A stretch of DNA of 64,000 nucleotides from Mucidula mucida. Taxonomy: Eukaryota > Basidiomycota > Agaricomycetes > Agaricales > Physalacriaceae. Below are positions 58,684 through 64,000 of this stretch, one piece after another. Within the stretch, counting starts at the first letter, position 1, and each line of letters starts with the position of its first letter. The notes below the pieces were generated by a model, which was not told the DNA's origin, did no database searches, and saw nothing but the letters and a program-made list of their open reading frames with translations. Made by a program: the position numbers and the translations under genes. The stretch covers positions 1-64,000 of the forward strand of contig JADNYV010000026.1 in assembly GCA_015501055.1 (NCBI GenBank), written 5' to 3'.

Positions 58684-60025
58684 CTACGCCGCTTGAGAGG
58701 TGAACACGTCGGGCGACGACGACTCGGCAGCCTGCTGGGCTGCAGATGTGGCGGCGGCGGCAGTGGTCATCACATCCAACTGTGCGGCAAGCATCAGGTC
58801 GTCAACCTGCTGCTGTATACCGCTGATGCTGGCATCCGGGCGAGGCCCTACACCCGAACCGTCTCCGATGTGCTGCTTCTTGTCGCTCTCGTAGATGAAT
58901 TCAAAAGCCCTGGAGCAATATCAGCAAAAGAAAGCGTAAAGACAATAATGACAACAACCTGACAAGTGCCGTAGCACTACCCTTTGCAACCTGGACAATC
59001 ATGGCATACTGGGCGTCGAGCTTATCCCAAAAGTCGTTCGCAGCGTGTTTCTTGAAAACCATGCGCTGTCGAGGGTTAGGGAAAGTCATTTGAGAAGAAA
59101 TACGGCACTCACCATGAGGGCAATGCGACAGCAAAGGGGCACGGAGAGCTCACACTTGGTGTTCTTGATGAATGTACGGGCTAGAGTAAATATGTGGGCT
59201 CGGGACCACCCTTCCTCCTGATAGCCAGCTAAGGATTCATGAGATAAGGCTGGAACAATGAAGGAGACATCATACATGTTTCTTGAACGTGGCCCTTGTC
59301 TGAGTGAGGGCGTCGCTGACAGCAGATTGGAGTCGATTATAGTCGGCGGCATTGGCTGTAATGCCTGCGGGAATTCCTAGAGGAAGGCGGAGCAGGAGTT
59401 TCTATGAGATAAACATGGTTCAGGCTTCGACCACGGAATGGCAAAAAGACTCACAAGAAGCGAGTCCGTCGCAGGAGCACCCTTGTAAGAGGCAATGTGA
59501 CTGGAAAGAAGCATGGCCACAGAATACAAGTTGATGTTCTTGCGTAGGTCGTCGGAGACCTCAAAGGCAGGTGTCGCGACAACAATCTCCTTGACTTTGT
59601 TGAAGACAGAATGGAGCAGTGCAAACGTCTTGGCGTCACGAACATGCGGCGGGTCCTGAGTGGAGAATGCAGGAATTAGTATGCAGTTAGAGCTGACAAC
59701 GAAGACACACCTGAAGGAAAACCTCGACCTCGGCAAGTTGCTCAGTTTTGAGCTTCTTCCTCGCAGCGAAGTTCTTGACAGCGATCAAATCATTGGGGTT
59801 AGGACCGGTGGGAGTTGTGAACGGGTTAGTAGTCAGTGGGTTACCACTGGTACCGCCCGGAGCACTGTCATCTTCGAGCTCGTTGAAGTCCTCATTATTG
59901 GGAGTTGGGCGCTTGCCAAGGACACAACTGGCCTGTGGCGTTTTTATAGCCGCGAGAATGCCGTTCATGGGGTTATCATCATTGGAGGGGGGTGAAGAAG
60001 ACGGGGAAATGGGAGGGACTGACAT
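58684..60025 (-). CDS. Hypothetical protein of a multicopy agaricomycete family
   Basis: The ATG at 60,025 opens MSVPPISPSSSPPSNDDNPM. After a disordered Pro/Thr-rich 80 residues comes NFAARKKLKTEQLAEVEVFL, an intron, VRDAKTFALLHSVFNKVKEI, DLRKNINLYSVAMLLSSHIA, LGIPAGITANAADYNRLQSA and VSDALTQTRATFKKHV, then IKNTKCELSVPLCCRIALM, FKKHAANDFWDKLDAQYAMI and a Gln/Ala-rich end, at 58,684. The DALTQxR and NxADWNKL-like motifs are, to my recollection, those of a family present in many copies in mushroom genomes, all-helical, of unknown function. About six introns; frame intact. It is divergent from the truncated multicopy-family gene at 60,157, 131 bp apart, which suggests they may have moved together. 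Confidence 0.6.
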
Positions 60026-60156
60026 GGTGGTGGTTGAAAGGCAAGAAAAAAATGGCAATGAGGCCCCTGTTATCGCCCGATTCGTGCTGGGCTGTGATGG
60101 CGGAGTTTCGGTTGATCCGTTCGCCATCACCACCACTGAAGAACTGCTTGACAAAA

Positions 60157-61451
60157 TGCCACCTAAGAAAGCTCTGCCAAATTGTGAGTTAACGAGAAGA
60201 ACTTGACGCAGAATTTAGACTCACACAAGTAAACTCTTCAGTCTTTGTGGAGGACACGACAGACTCCAAAGTTCTTTGCACAATCTGTCACGGAAACACT
60301 CAGCCTTTCCCTCCTCTTTCTGCTAAGTTGTGGATCCTCCGGAGCAGTGCAACTTCACATGTTAATGGTGATCAACACCATGCTGCAGCAGAGAGATACA
60401 AGAATCTGCAGCGCATAAATGCGGCAAGAGAGCAAGCGCGACAACAGCGGCAGCAACCTTTGCAACTTTCAGCCATAACCGCTGTCGATGCACGCATACA
60501 ATCTGAACCACATGTTAATGCGCGTATTGATATGGACCAACTGGACGCGTACAAGTTTTCTGTCGATGACTTTACCCTCCATCCGACCAACAATGAGATC
60601 TTGGATGCACAGTCCGAGCGCCTAGATCGCGAGTTCAAACATCGTGGCTTATGGAACATGCACGCTATGGCAGATGCACTGGGTCTCCATAGTGGAGAGC
60701 CGCTGGAGATGACAGAGGACCAGGAAGATGCCCTGTTTGCAGAAATCCTAGAGACAGCAAGTACGTTGATGATGGTTTGCGTTGAAGATAACATGCACCT
60801 GACTTTGTTCCATTTTGGTCAGAAGTTCCCACTTTGGAACCGAGCGCGTCTTCTCTTCCATCGCGTAATGAGGTGTTCTACCCATATGATTCCAAGACGG
60901 TAAGTCGCCATTCATACACAGTTTTTCCGATCCAAATTCTAATAGTCCATTCAAGATGTTTTTACTAGATACTCTGGACAATCTACCGCGACTGCGAATC
61001 TCAAACTCCTTAATGCGTGTATTCTTGTGGATTCTGAGAGAACTTGGGGCCCCGGATGTCCCGTCATTTGACCATTTACGCGACATTCAGAAGAGTATTC
61101 GTAGCAGGTCTGGGATACCAACAATCCCAGCTAAGTCTCATTTTGGGAACGTCTTTTACATCAATGATCCCCGGCACCTTATCGCGCAGGTATGTCACGT
61201 TGAATCGATGATTTTATCTATGAGAGACTCAAAATACACAGGATTGGGCATCACCCAAGGTGCGGAAACATATCCGTATCTATCCAGAGATCCCCGAAGA
61301 TGGGGTGATACGTGAAATCTGGCATGCCCAGAAATGGCGGAAGGATATGGACTGTGATCTCTTGAGTCCGATGTACGAGGGTCGACGCGTGACCTCCATG
61401 ACTTTTCGCGCAAGAACACTGTTTTGCGCCTTCCTCTGCACCTGGATATAA
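60157..61451 (+). CDS. Truncated BED-like zinc-finger protein of a transposon-associated family
   Basis: Starts MPPKKALPN and joins to [17 protein letters not shown], continuing to [19 protein letters not shown]: a C-x2-C...H...H finger like the BED fingers of transposases. Then come [74 protein letters not shown], and [32 protein letters not shown]. The last is a hallmark of a very abundant long mushroom family (often near 1,000 residues), related by context to DNA transposons. Here homology stops at about LLSPMYE (near 61,385); unrelated sequence then runs to a stop at 61,451. Four introns join cleanly. It is read as a 3'-truncated copy. Confidence 0.6.
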
Positions 61452-61465
61452 GATACTCAGCTAGA

Positions 61466-61523
61466 GAGTGTATTCTGTATATATAAACATAATCTAGTAC
61501 TAGGTTTATCTTAGAACACACTC
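61466..61523. repeat. Imperfect inverted repeat (stem-loop)
   Basis: Arms GAGTGTATTCT...ATAAAC...CTAGT and its inverse ACTAG-GTTTAT-CTT-AGAACACACTC meet at a CTAGTACTAG centre. It lies about 80 bp after the point where the truncated gene loses homology, so it could be a MITE-like element, an element end or a 3'-end stem-loop. Confidence 0.55.
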
Positions 61524-61533
61524 CTCCAAGCTC

Positions 61534-61620
61534 GGTGGTGCGAAGATTTGGTGAATTGAGGGGGAGACCCACATGATTCCGAGATCTCGAGACCTCGGGT
61601 TCGATTCTGCGATCGACCAT
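61534..61620 (+). other. tRNA-like sequence (possible SINE head)
   Basis: A B-box-like GGGTTCGATTCTGC at 61,597-61,610 is preceded by an A-box-like TGGTGAATTGAG and followed by GATCGACCA. A full cloverleaf cannot be drawn: the T stem has a mismatch and no matching 5' acceptor strand was found. It is therefore not called a tRNA gene. Confidence 0.35.
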
Positions 61621-61913
61621 TTCTCAAAATTCAACCTCGACCATCCGGCCTACCCTAACACAAATCATAGGGTCTGCAGATATCGGAGACAACAAGGGAG
61701 ATGGATGGCAAACCCATGGCCGACCTGTTTTCACACCATCCTGTCATCACATTTGAGGTAACATGGTGGGAGGAGAGAGAGAGGTGTGGTAGCCACATCG
61801 CCAGCAGCCATATGGACTCCGGGCAGAAGTCATATCAGATCCAGACCGATCATCACCTGTCTCCGCCCTTTTCTTTCCACCTCGATCACACCCGGAGGCA
61901 CTTTGGCGGTGTA

Positions 61914-63360
61914 GGTTGAATCGTTTCTAGCTCTGACTCAGTCTGGCAGCCTCGGTACAGGCCTCTTCGTGCATCCCGGAGCCTGTGATTCGCCACAGGG
62001 ACGATTCTTACACCTTCGTAGCTCGTGGTCGGCTATCGTAATGGATATTATCCATGAGTCAGAGATAACCTCCGACACGGCTCTGGACAAGAAGCGAATC
62101 TGTCTTCACCACCTGACAGTTCAATTGACTTTCGATGAAATCTCGTCTCATGATCCACAACAAACGACCTACTTCTTGGGACAAATCACTCAAAATAGCA
62201 TCAAATCACGGCAAGTATATCCTTGGAATCGTGTGCTTATACCAGTCAGCGTCTCTAATACTGCCAGTTCCCACCAAGCAGGCCCAATGCCCAGTCCATC
62301 GTTCTCCAACTTCACACGTCGTTGACATCAGCTCTTAGCGATGTCCGAACCAGCCCTACGACGACTGACCTCCTTATTCATGATTTCACACTTTGCAACG
62401 ATGCTGCTTCGTTGAAAAAAGCTCATAGTGACCTCCGAGCTAATCCAACCCTTATCGTCGATTTTGAAGGTCGAAACCTCGGCGAAAAAGGCGGGGCCCT
62501 CGATAATGACGTTTCGCACGACAACTTCCCCACGCACATACGTGCTCGACGCTGTCTGTCTCTCCTCGACGCAATTGCGTCCCATATTCGACCTTTTGGA
62601 GTCGAATGATATCTGTAAGGTCTTCTTCGACGGCAGGAAGGATTATTCTGCTCTATATCACGAACACCACGTCACCTTACAAAACGTGCGTGATATGCAG
62701 CTTGCAGACGTCGTATCACGCACCGTTCGAGGAGAAACCCAGTACGGTCGAGCCAAACGATTGTATGGCTTCCTGCACCCTCCGGAGGTCAGAGGGCAGC
62801 AGTTTTATGAAAATGTGCAGATGCTCAACGGGCTGAGGAAGTGCATTGAGGAGCATGGTATCGATGTTCCCAAAGCTACACTCCAGGCGGGTAAGGTGCG
62901 GCTCAATTTACCGAAAGTTTCCTACTAAATTGATCTGCTTGTATCAGTGTCGCACACGCTCTGGATGCAACGCCCTCTGACCGACGAATACCTCGAGTAC
63001 GCCGCGTCAGACGTGCTTTTGATCCATGCACTGTACAACCACTTCATCGAGAACAAATTTATCGACTTGGCCACACTCCCTTCCCAAAGTATGCGTTATG
63101 TGTCCATATGGCGAAACAACCAGCCGAAGAGTGATGACATCTATGCGGGGCACCCACTCCTTCCTCTTGGAATTCTTCGGGAGCCGTCTTCCCCCACTGC
63201 GGAGTGTATACATTGCAAGAGAACACTCTCACAAGATGCAATTAGTTCAAAAAAATGTAGTAACTGTTGGGTCTGTCGTGCGATAACAATCATAGTACGT
63301 CTTAGGCAGCGATGGGAACGAGAAGACGATGCTTATTACGGTCGTGGTGGCTATCTAGAT
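61914..63360 (+). mobile_element. Duplicated exonuclease-bearing segment, copy B, with TA-bounded end
   Basis: Starts GGTTGAATCGTTTCTAGCTC just after TA (61,912-61,913) and runs through non-coding DNA shared with copy A (CTCTGACTCAGTCTG at 61,931 and CTGTCTTCACCACCTGACA near 62,100) into exonuclease copy B. The flank before the TA, GGAGGCACTTTGGCGGTG, matches the left half of the site at 58,161. Divergence from copy A is roughly a fifth to a quarter of positions by eye, so the duplication is not recent. The distal end was not found. Confidence 0.55.
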
Positions 63361-63378
63361 AGAACTATGTGCTTTTGA
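62322..63378 (+). CDS. 3'-5' exonuclease-domain protein, copy B (frame broken by 2-nt loss)
   Basis: The paralogue of the gene at 50,584 in inverted orientation. The first frame reads TTDLLIHDFTLCNDAASLKK and exo I LIVDFEGRNLGEKGGAL, keeping the D-x-E metal ligands. It then needs two bases (CTCG here, CTCTCG in copy A, near 62,502) to continue as MTFRTTTSPRTYVLDAVCLS and exo II FFDGRKDYSALYHEHHVTLQ. An intron near 62,896-62,946 precedes VSHTLWMQRPLTDEYLEYAA-SD (exo III) and the CIHC...CWVC zinc ribbon. As in copy A, no ATG opens the frame, and the splice acceptor seen upstream of copy A is changed here (CACACG). Probably non-functional unless the 2-nt loss is an assembly error. Confidence 0.65.
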
Positions 63379-63874
63379 GTTTTAGTGAATTGGTTATGCA
63401 CTGCCTACATGCAAGTACTAAACTTGCCTCGTCACGCCGTATCGTATGTCTGTCTAGGAGAGACTACGCAGTGCAGTGGGAATCAAGCTTTGCCTCAAGA
63501 TTTGTATGTATACGGTGCCAGAGAGTCCGTGCCTGCAAAGAACCACGAAATCACAAAACGTCGACGATGCGTCTTACCAGGCTCAACAAAAACAATCACA
63601 AAACGGACATACACCGATAACACAACCGGTCAACAACCAACCACAAAACCGCTTCTAGCGCGTCACCGATACCCCCCCCCCCGGCGCCCTCGCTGCTTCG
63701 CCCTCATAGTCCGTCCGCTCCAAATCACCACCCTCAGCGCGATTGGCACTATCACCCCATGCCATCACTACCCGCCGCCCTCATTCGAGATCGCTCAAAA
63801 CCCAAGAGCTCTCGATGTTCGTGGCATACATAGAAAAACTTGTCACATTTTACAACAGCATGAATCCCTTAAAC
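63379..63874. other. Interval with no supported gene
   Basis: A plus-strand frame stays open to near the window edge but has biased Pro/Arg/Thr composition and overlaps the coding end of the opposite-strand oxidase, so it is taken as chance. A 13-base C run lies near 63,672. Confidence 0.45.
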
Positions 63875-63987
63875 TTAAATATCGATACGAATACTACTAT
63901 GAAAGATGTTCTCCGGGTCATACTTACGCTTCAACACCCTCAGCTTCTCCAATACGTCGTCCTCGTAAAACTCCTCCGCCGGACTGC
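63875..63987 (-). CDS. FAD-linked oxidase, C-terminal exon (partial)
   Basis: The exon reads SPAEEFYEDDVLEKLRVLKR and KYDPENIFHSSIRIDI to a stop at 63,875. The pattern L-x2-LRxLKRKYDPxNIF is the BBE (berberine bridge enzyme-like) C-terminal motif of FAD-binding PCMH-type oxidases. A 3' splice site (TTATTGCAG) lies just upstream on the minus strand, and the rest of the gene is outside the window. Substrate unknown; many fungal members are secreted carbohydrate or alkaloid oxidases. Confidence 0.75.
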
Positions 63988-64000
63988 CTGCAATAAGGTA

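Noticed and set aside
61534..61620. A functional tRNA gene
   Set aside because: Only A/B-box-like elements are present; no acceptor pairing and an imperfect T stem.
63385..63996. 203-codon plus-strand open frame at the right edge
   Set aside because: Proline/arginine/threonine bias and overlap with the opposite-strand BBE-type oxidase exon indicate a chance frame.
1..64000. CRISPR arrays, bacterial operons, riboswitches or ribosome-binding sites
   Set aside because: The DNA is fungal nuclear with spliceosomal introns throughout; no regularly spaced repeats or prokaryotic signals were seen.

Overview
The window looks like nuclear DNA of an agaricomycete basidiomycete (mushroom-forming fungus). 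Genes are dense and broken by many 45-60 nt GT-AG introns, tRNAs carry short introns, and several families typical of Agaricomycetes are present: coiled-coil plus F-box proteins, a seven-TM DUF6534-like membrane protein, Kre9/KNH-like GPI proteins, and transposon-associated multicopy families. Exon joins were worked out by reading frame and family similarity only, with no searches, so splice boundaries are approximate.

Layout. 0-10.6 kb: end of an unknown gene, a DsbA/thioredoxin-fold protein, three F-box proteins, a CHY zinc-finger protein and a tRNA-Ala-like gene. 10.7-16.4 kb: a housekeeping block with the septation-network protein Cdc14, head to head with mitochondrial nucleoid protein Mgm101, then a fumarylacetoacetate hydrolase-family enzyme, an unrecognised gene and the ribosome-assembly factor Rrp7. 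17.0-26.7 kb: one giant neurofibromin/Ira-type Ras GTPase-activating protein. 27.3-35.1 kb: a DUF202 membrane protein, a cytochrome P450, a WBP2/GRAM protein, a tRNA-Arg, a DUF6534-like membrane protein and a short-chain dehydrogenase. 35.5-39.1 kb: an arsenic-resistance locus, consisting of the C-terminal part of an arsenite methyltransferase, a bZIP factor and a divergently transcribed, intact ACR3 arsenite transporter. 39-50.2 kb: two hypotheticals, glycerophosphodiester phosphodiesterase, lysophosphatidate acyltransferase, an unresolved gene, an F-box protein and sterol enzyme Erg27. 50.6-63.4 kb: an accessory region with two inverted copies of a 3'-5' exonuclease-like gene around a serine-rich protein, two tandem GPI proteins and a divergent pair of multicopy-family genes, one truncated. 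At the right edge is the C-terminus of an FAD-linked (BBE-type) oxidase.

The strongest unusual signal is in the last region. Both exonuclease copies start from the same terminal sequence next to a TA dinucleotide. The flanks outside those two TAs are the two halves of a short sequence that is found uninterrupted around a TA at 58,161. This looks like insertion of a mobile segment into a TA target, with an empty site still present nearby.

A second theme is frame disruption. Several otherwise well-conserved genes (cdc14, MGM101, FAH, the RasGAP catalytic domain, one Kre9-like gene) each need single-base insertions, almost always in a short homopolymer, to restore the expected reading frame. 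Because all are deletions and the genes are essential or conserved, assembly indel error is the likeliest cause, so pseudogene calls here should be treated with caution.
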